Assembly: GCA_004557075.1 (NCBI GenBank)
Contig: SFEX01000017.1
Span: 1 to 33,446 of the forward strand
Direction: 5' to 3'
Source of the DNA: Clostridiales bacterium
GTDB lineage: Bacteria; Bacillota; Clostridia; Oscillospirales; Oscillospiraceae
Length of the DNA: 33,446 nucleotides
Shown: positions 1 through 5,996 of the stretch, in pieces
Numbering within the stretch: position 1 is the first letter of the stretch
How the letters are laid out: the number at the start of each line of letters is the position of its first letter
Notes under the pieces: model-generated
Told to the model about the DNA's origin: nothing
Seen by the model: only the letters and a program-made list of their open reading frames with translations
The model's database searches: none
Translations under genes and position numbers: made by a program

Positions 1-98
<98 letters not shown>

Positions 99-101
99 AC
101 T

Positions 102-135
102 AAAGGGTTTGGCGCAAGTCAGGCCCTTTGTTTTT
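102..135 (+). terminator. Hairpin with T-tract after 5S rRNA
   Basis: AAAGGGTTTG and CAGGCCCTTT form a 10-bp stem (two G-T pairs) around an 8-nt loop, followed by TGTTTTT. It may terminate or attenuate rRNA transcription, but the tRNA genes begin immediately after it. A processing role is equally possible. Confidence 0.5.
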
Positions 136-211
<76 letters not shown>

Positions 212-215
212 AGAT

Positions 216-247
216 GGTATTGCCGTCACAAAAGTGGCGGCAATACC
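216..247 (+). other. Strong hairpin between tRNA-Asn and the CAT tRNA
   Basis: GGTATTGCCGTCAC (216-229) pairs with GTGGCGGCAATACC (234-247) with a single G-T wobble around an AAAA loop, a 14-bp stem. No T-tract follows, so it is not a typical intrinsic terminator. It may be an RNA-processing stem in the tRNA precursor. Confidence 0.6.
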
Positions 248-254
248 GACATAA

Positions 255-331
255 GGGCCTTTAGCTCAGTTGGTTAGAGCAACCGGCTCATAACCGGTCG
301 GTCTGGGGTTCGAGTCCCTGAAGGCCCACCA
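255..331 (+). tRNA. tRNA with CAT anticodon (Met elongator or Ile2)
   Basis: A complete 77-nt cloverleaf with encoded CCA. The acceptor arms are GGGCCTT and AAGGCCC with discriminator A. The anticodon stem ACCGG/CCGGT encloses loop CTCATAA with CAT at 289-291. CAT is shared by elongator tRNA-Met and the lysidine-modified tRNA-Ile2, and I cannot separate them safely from sequence alone. An initiator is unlikely because the acceptor stem starts with a paired G-C. Confidence 0.9.
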
Positions 332-336
332 TTTTT

Positions 337-412
337 AGGGGAATAGCTCAGCTGGTAGAGCGGCGGTCTCCAAAACCGTAGGCCGAGGGTTCGAAGCCTT
401 CTTCCCCTGCCA
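337..412 (+). tRNA. tRNA-Trp (CCA)
   Basis: A 76-nt cloverleaf with acceptor arms AGGGGAA and TTCCCCT, discriminator G and encoded CCA. The anticodon stem GCGGT/ACCGT encloses loop CTCCAAA with anticodon CCA at 370-372. It lies 5 nt after the preceding tRNA and is the last gene of the cluster. Confidence 0.94.
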
Positions 413-443
413 AAGCCCTAAAGGCGTAAGCCTTTGGGGCTTT
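412..443 (+). terminator. Terminator of the rRNA/tRNA operon
   Basis: AAAGCCC-T-AAAGGC, loop GTAA, then GCCTTT-G-GGGCTTT form a long stem that starts at the last base of tRNA-Trp. The stem's 3' arm ends in TTT and the following sequence is T-rich. Confidence 0.75.
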
Positions 444-524
444 ACTTATTACTTATTCACTATTCACTTTTCACTAAGGACGCTTTTTGGGCTTGAAGTA
501 ATAAGTAATAGTGAAGAGTGAATA
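443..524. repeat. Imperfect inverted pyrimidine-rich repeat
   Basis: The left arm (443-475) is built from TTATTAC and TTCACTATTCAC words. The right arm (495-524) contains the complementary words GTAATAAGTAATAGTGAA. A ~20-nt segment separates them. It looks like a degenerate intergenic repeat. No coding content is seen from 443 to about 567. Confidence 0.45.
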
Positions 525-627
525 GGTGCTTTGATTGTGAAATGCCTGCGGGCGTGGGTGGATTATATTGTTGTTTCATGTTTTCGGTTCTCAGGGTGAG
601 AGACGAGCTTTCGGTGGCTCGGCATTT

Positions 628-963
628 ATGGAGTTGCTATTTTGCAGGCTGCCGATTGGAACAAGAGCGAAGAAGCTCGTAGCTACCCGAAGCATTAAAG
701 GCTGGCAGGACGATTCGCTGTATGTAAGTGACGATGACATTGATCTGTTTTATCGGGAATACGGCCACATTTTCAACAGTGGTGTATACGGCAATTTGAA
801 AAGTGGGACTGTCGATATTTTCGGCGTAAATTATTACGCGCCGCATTTGATCGATTCAATAATAGAAAGCACATTCCAGTGCAAACCAACAGACTATGAG
901 ATTCTTATACGATGGCTAAACAAGGCCAAAGAGTATAACGGATTCTACATTTTAGGTATATAA
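628..963 (+). CDS. Hypothetical protein
   Basis: I do not recognise this 111-residue protein. The frame is open back to a TTG at 568, but the first ATG is at 628 and neither start has a clear ribosome binding site, so the N-terminus is uncertain. The C-terminal ~85 residues look protein-like (acidic DSLYVSDDDIDLFYREY, then alternating hydrophobic segments). There is no signal peptide and no membrane segment. It ends 42 nt before a hairpin with a T-tract, which fits a separately transcribed gene. It lies in an AT-rich patch right after a tRNA cluster, a common place for acquired DNA, although I found no duplicated tRNA end. It could be a remnant of a larger gene. Confidence 0.5.
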   Translation: MELLFCRLPIGTRAKKLVATRSIKGWQDDSLYVSDDDIDLFYREYGHIFNSGVYGNLKSGTVDIFGVNYYAPHLIDSIIESTFQCKPTDYEILIRWLNKAKEYNGFYILGI

Positions 964-1004
964 GCTGAATGTCGAATATTTGACTTCGCCTTTATACAAC
1001 AAAC

Positions 1005-1043
1005 AAGGTGCTGCCCTTAGTTGGCAGCACCTTATTTTTATTT
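1005..1043. terminator. Bidirectional terminator
   Basis: AAGGTGCTGCC (1005-1015) pairs perfectly with GGCAGCACCTT (1023-1033) around a 7-nt loop. On the plus strand it is followed by ATTTTTATTTT, and on the minus strand by TTGTTTGTTG. It separates the hypothetical gene from the convergent XRE gene. Confidence 0.8.
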
Positions 1044-1346
1044 TCGCAATCCTTTTGCAATAGCTATCAAATTGTCTAACTGTTCATCAGTTAGTCCTCT
1101 TGCAACCGAATATAGTTCATTGGCTTTTGAGGGGTTCTTTGTTTCAATATCAAAGAAGTCTTTTGGGGTGATACCAAGATATTCACAAATGTAAAAGATG
1201 CCTGAAAGCGATGGCATTGATTTACCGCTTTCTATGTTGTTGATATAACCGGGATTTTGCCCCATTGATAAACTCATATCGCGGGCGGATACGCCCTTTT
1301 CTTCTCTTAGTCTTGCTAAACGCAAAGAGAAATCTCCTTCGGTCAT
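1038..1346 (-). CDS. XRE-family HTH regulator, copy 1
   Basis: A 102-residue DNA-binding protein made almost entirely of a Cro/C1-type helix-turn-helix. The scaffold FSLRLARLREEKGVSARDMS, then MGQNPGYINNIESGKSMPS, shows the recognition helix followed by the typical IESGK-xxPS turn. A C-terminal tail ending in EQLDNLIAIAKGLRK probably serves dimerisation. The start is supported by AAAGG at 1357-1361, about ten bases upstream of the ATG. It is the second of two tandem paralogous genes on the minus strand: 66 of 102 residues match the next copy, and each gene has its own terminator. No ligand-binding domain is present, so its target and signal are unknown. Confidence 0.88.
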   Translation of the reverse strand: MTEGDFSLRLARLREEKGVSARDMSLSMGQNPGYINNIESGKSMPSLSGIFYICEYLGITPKDFFDIETKNPSKANELYSVARGLTDEQLDNLIAIAKGLRK

Positions 1347-1373
1347 CTTATCTCACTACCTTTATACAAAAAC

Positions 1374-1403
1374 AAGGTGCCGCTTACTTGGTCAGCACCT
1401 TAA
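1374..1403 (-). terminator. Terminator between the two XRE genes
   Basis: AAGGTGC (1374-1380) pairs with GCACCTT (1395-1401); on the minus strand the stem is followed by GTTTTTG. It is a shorter relative of the hairpin at 1005-1033, with the same AAGGTGC stem base and the same flanking words, so it appears to have been duplicated together with the gene. Confidence 0.7.
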
Positions 1404-1405
1404 TT

Positions 1406-1714
1406 TTATTTTCGCAATCCTTTTGCAAGCGCAATTAGATTATCAAGCTGTTCGCTATTCAATGATTTAGCAATCTCCAGCAGCTCATTCGCTTTCGTAG
1501 GATTGGTTGACTTGGTATCAAAGAAGTCCCTTGGTTCTATACCAAGGTAATCGCAGATATAAAAGAAAGCCATCATTGAGGGCAGATTTACCCCGTTCTC
1601 AATGTTGTTGATATATCCAGCGCTTTGACCAATCGACAGGCTCATGTCTCTTGCCGAAACACCTTTGTTTATGCGAAGTTCGGTTAGCCTTTTGACAAAA
1701 TCTTCTTTTTCCAT
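1406..1714 (-). CDS. XRE-family HTH regulator, copy 2
   Basis: A 102-residue Cro/C1-type helix-turn-helix protein and close paralog of the adjacent minus-strand gene (about 65% identical, same length). The HTH contains GVSARDMSLSIGQSAGYINN and the tail ends EQLDNLIALAKGLRK. The frame is open seven codons further upstream, but the ATG at 1714 is preferred: it aligns with the paralog's start and has AAAGG about ten bases upstream in the same context. It diverges from a SLOG-fold gene. The AT-rich space between them may hold its operators, as is common for small autoregulated XRE proteins; no operator was identified. Confidence 0.87.
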   Translation of the reverse strand: MEKEDFVKRLTELRINKGVSARDMSLSIGQSAGYINNIENGVNLPSMMAFFYICDYLGIEPRDFFDTKSTNPTKANELLEIAKSLNSEQLDNLIALAKGLRK

Positions 1715-1789
1715 AGTCTCACAACCTTTACGCATATAATTGTACTATATATGGTCTGCATGCATATCCTGTTAATTCATCAATATTTG

Positions 1790-1818
1790 TTGACATATCC
1801 AATATAATTAGATAAAAT
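1790..1818 (+). promoter_or_regulatory. Sigma-70 promoter for the SLOG gene
   Basis: TTGACA (1790-1795), a 17-base spacer and TAAAAT (1813-1818) give a near-consensus promoter. Transcription would start near 1825, about 30 bases before the preferred ATG. Confidence 0.75.
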
Positions 1819-1853
1819 ACAAATAGACATATATTTTGATTAGATGTGATTTG

Positions 1854-2327
1854 ATGAAAGACAAGACCTGTTGTTTTACAGGACACAGAAGAATACCGCC
1901 GGAGGATTTTGAAGAAATCTCACGGCGGCTTGAAGCGACGCTTATTCAGCTGATCGAAAAAGGCTATGTGTATTTTGGCGCGGGCGGTGCGTTGGGCTTT
2001 GACACGATTGCGGCGCAAACGGTATTGAAACTCAAAACTGCATATCCGAATATTAAGCTGATTCTTGTACTGCCGTGTGAAAGTCAAGCTGAGCATTGGC
2101 AAAAAGAAGATAGAACGATATATGAGAATATAAAAGCAAATGCAGACAAGATTGTCTATACTTCAAAAGCATATTTCAAAGGATGTATGTATAAGAGAAA
2201 CCGCCATCTTGTTGACAACAGCAGCAGTTGTATCTGCTATCTGACGAAGGAAACTGGAGGAACAGCATATACCGTTAATTACGCGGAGAATAAAATGCTG
2301 ACTGTATATAATGTTGCCGAAAAGTAA
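1854..2327 (+). CDS. SLOG-family (DUF1273/YpsA-like) protein
   Basis: A 157-residue cytosolic protein with a Rossmann-like SLOG fold. The N-terminal TCCFTGHRRI motif and the glycine-rich FGAGGALGFDTIAAQ segment (about residues 40-55) are the typical nucleotide or nucleotide-derived ligand-binding elements of the family. A central LILVLPCESQAEHW strand follows, and near the C-terminus SSSCICYLTKETGGTAYTV. TTG at 1836 is an alternative start, but ATG at 1854 fits the family N-terminus and the promoter. Related proteins are common in Firmicutes and are usually of unknown function; some SLOG proteins sense nucleotide signals in conflict systems. A role here is inference only. It diverges from the XRE pair. 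Confidence 0.8.
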   Translation: MKDKTCCFTGHRRIPPEDFEEISRRLEATLIQLIEKGYVYFGAGGALGFDTIAAQTVLKLKTAYPNIKLILVLPCESQAEHWQKEDRTIYENIKANADKIVYTSKAYFKGCMYKRNRHLVDNSSSCICYLTKETGGTAYTVNYAENKMLTVYNVAEK

Positions 2328-2365
2328 AAGAGCAGGTCTTGTATCGATTTTTAGCACTTCACAGC

Positions 2366-2402
2366 AAAAATCCGCATGGTTTTTAAACCATGCGGATTTT
2401 TT
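2366..2402. terminator. Bidirectional terminator
   Basis: AAATCCGCATGGTTT pairs perfectly with AAACCATGCGGATTT around a 2-nt loop, with A-tracts before and T-tracts after. It serves the SLOG gene and the convergent PEP-synthase-like gene. Confidence 0.85.
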
Positions 2403-2429
2403 ACGTTCCTAAATATAAATTTTATATTC

Positions 2430-5018
2430 TCATTCCTCGGTCACGGCGAAGAAGCAGTCCTGAGTCTCGATCTCGGAGTAGAGAATGGCGCGGTCTGCGG
2501 AGAAGTCGTAGACCTTTATTACGTCGCACATCGGATCGTCGGGCTTCGCGTTCATGAGCTCGGCATAGCGGTTTTCATAGCCGTCAAACATATCCTCATT
2601 GAAGCTGCACCCTTCCTCGCCCTGATATACCGCAGCGTAGAATGTTCCGGCCTCAACGAGATCCTGGAAGAAGTGGCTGCCGTAGCTCAGCTCAGGCCGC
2701 AGGCCGTGGGAGTTGTAAGCAAGCTCGCACATGCAGTCAAAGTGGGATATCTCCATAAAGTTAACGGGAACGCCGAGGCTCGGCGTGGTCGTACCCCAAC
2801 GGCCGGGACCCATGAGTATCGTGCTCTGATCGCGCAGGAGAAGATTGAGCTGGCCTATCTTGCGCGCGACGAGGTACTTCTGCTGCTCTGTGAGCGAGAG
2901 ATACGGCTCGACCTTGACAAACACGCAGTAGCGGATCGGCAGGCACACGTTGCCGCCCATGAAGTTGCCGTTTATGCGGAAGAAGAAATCGCGAACCTTG
3001 GGCATAACCCCGGCCTTGTCGATGCCGCGCGTTTGCAGGGGACGGCATTGCAGCAGGTTTACGCGGAACTGACCGTCCTGCTCGAAGTTGCAGGCAAATT
3101 CAATGTCAACGGGGTAGTTGTATTTGCTGCTCAGCAGCGCCATGACCTCTGTCATGGTGTCGGTAAACGCGGTGCTTTTTATTAGCTTGCGAAAGTTGAG
3201 AATGTCGGGGACAGGCTCGCCGTAAAGACCGATCTCGCGGTAGCGCGCGGCCGTTGGAGCGTCAGGCTCCATGAACAGGCTCGGGTCTGTCTTGAGATCC
3301 TTCTTGTCGATGCTGTCGGCGTTTATGGTCACAAAATTGTTTGACTCAAGGTCGATAACGTCCATTTTGTGCTGCGAATACTTGTACTCATCGCCGTAGG
3401 CCACCATAGGCGGCGCGGCGGGATTATCCATATTCAGCAGCCTTGCGTAGTCGTCGGCCTCGCGGTCGACCGCACGGGTGCCCATGCCGAAAACAAGGCG
3501 GAGCATACCCTTGTTGTCAAGCTTTTTCATTGCGCTGTTTATGTACAGATTCTTTGAGTGCCCCACGCCCGCGATATGCGGGTAGTAGTAATTGCCGTGG
3601 CAGTCGCCGCATACGCGCATGACGAGAAGCGCCATCTGCTCATCGCGGTCGAGAAGATTGCGGTCTGCGCGGTACTTTATCGCGTCGTAGCTCACGGTGC
3701 TGGCGTAAACGGTGCGCACAGCCTCCTCGAAGACCTTGTAGCGCTCCTCAAGGCTGCCCTGATTGGGACAGAACACGCTTTCGTACTTGCCCGCGAAGGC
3801 GTTGCCGAAGCCGTCCTCGAGCAGGGAGCTGGAGCGAACGATGATAGGGGACTGGCCGAAATACTCCAGCATGGAGAGGAACTGCTCCGTTATGCCGGGC
3901 ATGAATATACCGTTCAGGAGCTTTTCGCGTATGTTAGGAGCGCATTCAAAGTAGTCCTCGACGTCTACCATGCGCGTGCGCTGCGACCAGACGCCGTTCT
4001 GCACGGCGTAGGTGTAGAAAACGTCGGCGCCTATGAAGTAGGAGTCGTGCGGCTCCATGCGCTCTGCGTACAGCTCCGGCGCCTCGTCGCGGATGACGTT
4101 TCGCGCAAGCAGCATGCCCGCCGCTTTACCACCGATGCAGCCGGTGCCGATCTCGCGGTTTTTGATGTCCATAAGATCTCTGGTGCTGAAATACTTGCGG
4201 CAGAGCTCAAGACGCGTTGGCTCGCTGCCGAGCAGACAGCGCAGAATATTTTCTTTAAGGCGCTTGCCCTCCTCATCGACAGGCTCGCTGCCGTCCTTTG
4301 GCACGGAGTCGAACATGCTGTCCCAGCAGTCGCGTCTCTCGCCGGTCTGGGTGAACTTCTCGAATATGGCGTAGTTGCCCGCGCTTGAGGTGACGGTCTG
4401 GCATGAGCTGCCGCTTATCCTCAGCGGGAAATACATATTCTTCGTGTGCCTGCCGTCGACCTTGACGGGCTGGATATATGTGCATCTGTCGTGGGTGAGA
4501 GTGTTTATGAGCAGCGGGGTGGCGCGGCGTATGCGCGATACCGTCTCGTAGGTGTGACTGCGGTAGTTTATCGACTGGTAGGCGATATCATCCTGCTCCC
4601 GGAGGAAGGGGTTTATGAGCAGGAAGAAGTTTGAGATCATTAGGTCGGAAAACCAATATTTTTGCAGCTCGGAAAGGCAATCGAAGATGAAAAACACATT
4701 TTTGCCCTCGGCGCTGATTATGCGGTGAACCTGCACTGCGAAGGTCTCAAAGCCGACATGCGGGTCGAGGTCGTACTGTTTGACGTTGGCGCCGGCTTTT
4801 ATCAGAGCTTCCGTATCCATGATCTCGTCATGGTCGCCGAAGCGTATGTAAACGAACCTCTTGCCGGTGCGGGCGAGCGTGGTCACGAGCTTGGTGGCCG
4901 CGAACATATAGTCGCCGACATGGTCAATCTGCCAGATAACGGTATCGCCCGGGCGCAGGAAATCTATCGCCTCGTCAAGCCCGTCGATTCCGGTGCTGAT
5001 GCGTGCAAGTTCTTCCAT
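2430..5018 (-). CDS. KaiC-like / PEP-synthase ATP-grasp fusion protein
   Basis: An 862-residue cytosolic protein with three parts. Residues ~1-235 resemble a KaiC/RAD55 ATPase (STGIDGLDEAIDFLRPGD start, FFIFDCLSEL as Walker B-like strand), but the P-loop position reads QIDHVGDYMF and lacks GxxxxGKT. Residues ~300-640 match the N-terminal ATP-grasp domain of pyruvate phosphate dikinase/PEP synthase: GGKAAGMLLARN, IIVRSSSLLEDGFGNAFAGKYES and the closing FRVNLLQCRP. The remaining ~220 residues carry GPGRWGTTTPSLGVPV and GSHFFQDLV. The phosphohistidine swivel (TSHAA-type) and PEP/pyruvate TIM-barrel of true PEP synthases are absent, so normal PEP synthesis is unlikely; an ATP-dependent phosphotransfer or sensing role is inferred. 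ATG at 5018 has AAAAGGAGAG upstream. It is monocistronic. Confidence 0.8.
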   Translation of the reverse strand: MEELARISTGIDGLDEAIDFLRPGDTVIWQIDHVGDYMFAATKLVTTLARTGKRFVYIRFGDHDEIMDTEALIKAGANVKQYDLDPHVGFETFAVQVHRIISAEGKNVFFIFDCLSELQKYWFSDLMISNFFLLINPFLREQDDIAYQSINYRSHTYETVSRIRRATPLLINTLTHDRCTYIQPVKVDGRHTKNMYFPLRISGSSCQTVTSSAGNYAIFEKFTQTGERRDCWDSMFDSVPKDGSEPVDEEGKRLKENILRCLLGSEPTRLELCRKYFSTRDLMDIKNREIGTGCIGGKAAGMLLARNVIRDEAPELYAERMEPHDSYFIGADVFYTYAVQNGVWSQRTRMVDVEDYFECAPNIREKLLNGIFMPGITEQFLSMLEYFGQSPIIVRSSSLLEDGFGNAFAGKYESVFCPNQGSLEERYKVFEEAVRTVYASTVSYDAIKYRADRNLLDRDEQMALLVMRVCGDCHGNYYYPHIAGVGHSKNLYINSAMKKLDNKGMLRLVFGMGTRAVDREADDYARLLNMDNPAAPPMVAYGDEYKYSQHKMDVIDLESNNFVTINADSIDKKDLKTDPSLFMEPDAPTAARYREIGLYGEPVPDILNFRKLIKSTAFTDTMTEVMALLSSKYNYPVDIEFACNFEQDGQFRVNLLQCRPLQTRGIDKAGVMPKVRDFFFRINGNFMGGNVCLPIRYCVFVKVEPYLSLTEQQKYLVARKIGQLNLLLRDQSTILMGPGRWGTTTPSLGVPVNFMEISHFDCMCELAYNSHGLRPELSYGSHFFQDLVEAGTFYAAVYQGEEGCSFNEDMFDGYENRYAELMNAKPDDPMCDVIKVYDFSADRAILYSEIETQDCFFAVTEE

Positions 5019-5060
5019 TTTGACTCTCTCCTTTTAACTCTTGATTTTTTATGATTTGAA

Positions 5061-5069
5061 ATTATAGCA
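5061..5069 (-). promoter_or_regulatory. Extended -10 promoter for the KaiC/PPDK-like gene
   Basis: On the minus strand TGC-TATAAT forms a perfect extended -10 element. It lies 43 bases upstream of the start codon. No good -35 hexamer is seen at the expected distance. Confidence 0.55.
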
Positions 5070-5149
5070 TAGCCGCTCCGAAAAATCTACGCCACAGCGG
5101 TGTTTATTAAATCACACAGCCTTTTAATCCGCTTTTACATTTTAAGAGC

Positions 5150-5317
5150 TCGCTTTTGCGTCGGCCCGACCGGTTTTTCCTTTTCGTTTTTAAGCTTTAA
5201 GTATTTGCTTTTTCAGGTGCCCGACCGGTAAGATTGGCGATAATCTTTTTTGCACTCGCGCGTTTTTCGAGCAGTTTCCGCATTTCAAACAGTCGCTTTT
5301 GCGTCAGCCCGACCGGT
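5150..5317 (+). repeat. Three direct repeats with core GCCCGACCGGT
   Basis: Copies lie at 5150-5174, 5206-5229 and 5293-5317. The first and third share the 25-mer TCGCTTTTGCGTC-(A/G)-GCCCGACCGGT, differing at one base; the second is degenerate upstream but keeps CCCGACCGGT. They sit at start-to-start distances of 56 and 87 in the 528-bp non-coding space between two divergent genes (5019-5546). No ORF or tRNA is seen here; apart from these repeats the space holds the feo promoter and palindromes. Confidence 0.7.
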
Positions 5318-5393
5318 GCCATTGTCAATAGATACTATCCTTAGAGGATGCTAACTCCTACTATAATACTCGGAATTATAAACAAAAATCTGC

Positions 5394-5409
5394 GTTAGTT
5401 ACGACTAAC
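5394..5409. promoter_or_regulatory. Palindromic operator 1 upstream of feo
   Basis: GTTAGT-TACG-ACTAAC is a perfect 6-4-6 palindrome about 36 bases upstream of the predicted -35 box. It matches the second palindrome in every arm base. A weaker TTAG-N6-CTAA lies further upstream at 5341-5354. Confidence 0.65.
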
Positions 5410-5444
5410 AAATTGTGCATAGCGCTGAAAGTGCCTATCAGCCC

Positions 5445-5472
5445 TTGACTTGGGCGTAAAAGATGGTATTAT
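5445..5472 (+). promoter_or_regulatory. Sigma-70 promoter of the feo operon
   Basis: TTGACT (5445-5450), a 16-base spacer and TATTAT (5467-5472). The predicted transcription start near 5480 falls at the edge of the second palindrome, so a bound repressor there would block initiation. Confidence 0.65.
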
Positions 5473-5481
5473 GGCATCGAA

Positions 5482-5497
5482 GTTAGTGAAAACTAAC
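5482..5497. promoter_or_regulatory. Palindromic operator 2 at the feo transcription start
   Basis: GTTAGT-GAAA-ACTAAC is a perfect 6-4-6 palindrome just downstream of the -10 box. The TTAG/CTAA half-sites resemble those bound by DtxR/IdeR-type iron repressors more than the Fur box; the identity of the regulator is inference. Confidence 0.7.
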
Positions 5498-5515
5498 TAC
5501 TTTTTAAGCGATTAT

Positions 5516-5531
5516 GTTAGCTATAACTAAC
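5516..5531. promoter_or_regulatory. Palindromic operator 3 in the feo leader
   Basis: GTTAG-CTATAA-CTAAC, arms of 5 bases, lies 34 bases after the second palindrome and ends ten bases before the GGGAGG ribosome binding site of the first feoA. Confidence 0.65.
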
Positions 5532-5552
5532 GGGTAAAAAGGGAGGATGAAC

Positions 5553-5765
5553 ATGATGCCACTGACACTTGCGGGCGTAGGTGATGAAAATACCGTCAAG
5601 AGGATAGGCGGAAAGAAAGACGTGCGCAAACACCTTGAAAACCTTGGCTTTGTGGCCGGGAGCAGCGTTACTATAATAAATACCTTAGGCGATAACGTCA
5701 TCGTCAGGGTCAAGGAAGCAAGAGTTGCGATAAGCGCGGAAATGGCGCAGAAAATATATGTGTGA
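5553..5765 (+). CDS. feoA: FeoA family protein, first copy
   Basis: A ~70-residue SH3-like FeoA protein, a small cytosolic partner of the FeoB ferrous iron transporter. Family features are PLTLAGVGDENTVKRI at the N-terminus, LENLGFVAGSSVTIINTLGDNVIVRVKEARVAIS with the usual glycine and valine spacing, and a final AEMAQKIYV. The frame opens at ATG 5547, but GGGAGG ends at 5546, so ATG 5553 or 5556 is the likelier start. It is the first gene of the feo operon, 9 bases before a second, different feoA. The promoter and three palindromes upstream suggest control by iron availability. Two consecutive feoA genes before feoB are common in Clostridia. Confidence 0.9.
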   Translation: MMPLTLAGVGDENTVKRIGGKKDVRKHLENLGFVAGSSVTIINTLGDNVIVRVKEARVAISAEMAQKIYV

Positions 5766-5774
5766 GGTGAAGCA

Positions 5775-5996
5775 ATGAAAACTTTGCGAGACGTTAAGGT
5801 CGGCGAGAGCGCCACAGTAAAAAAGCTCCACGGCGAGGGCGCGACTAAGCGCCGGATCATGGACATGGGTATCACAAAGGGTACGAATATCAAGGTGCGC
5901 AAGCTTGCTCCGCTCGGAGACCCGCTTGAGCTTACCGTGCGGGGCTATGAGCTGTCTCTGCGCAAGGCGGATGCTGAAATGATAGAGGTGGAATGA
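5775..5996 (+). CDS. feoA: FeoA family protein, second copy
   Basis: A 73-residue FeoA/SH3-like protein of the ferrous iron uptake system. The sequence LRDVKVGESATVKKLHGEG, then RRIMDMGITKGTNIKV and LGDPLELTVRGYELSLRK, follows the family pattern closely. The ribosome binding site GAGGTGA is placed about five bases before ATG. The gene ends inside the start of feoB: the stop TGA at 5994-5996 overlaps the feoB ATG in an ATGA arrangement, so the two are translationally coupled. It is only distantly similar to the first feoA, so the pair is not a recent duplication and each may contact FeoB differently. Confidence 0.92.
   Translation: MKTLRDVKVGESATVKKLHGEGATKRRIMDMGITKGTNIKVRKLAPLGDPLELTVRGYELSLRKADAEMIEVE

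Noticed and set aside
337..2400. Integrated element bounded by tRNA-Trp
   Set aside because: No integrase and no second copy of the tRNA 3' end were found, so attachment sites are not supported.
5019..5546. Riboswitch or tRNA in the long space before feo
   Set aside because: I see no recognisable riboswitch core or cloverleaf, only repeats, palindromes and promoter boxes.
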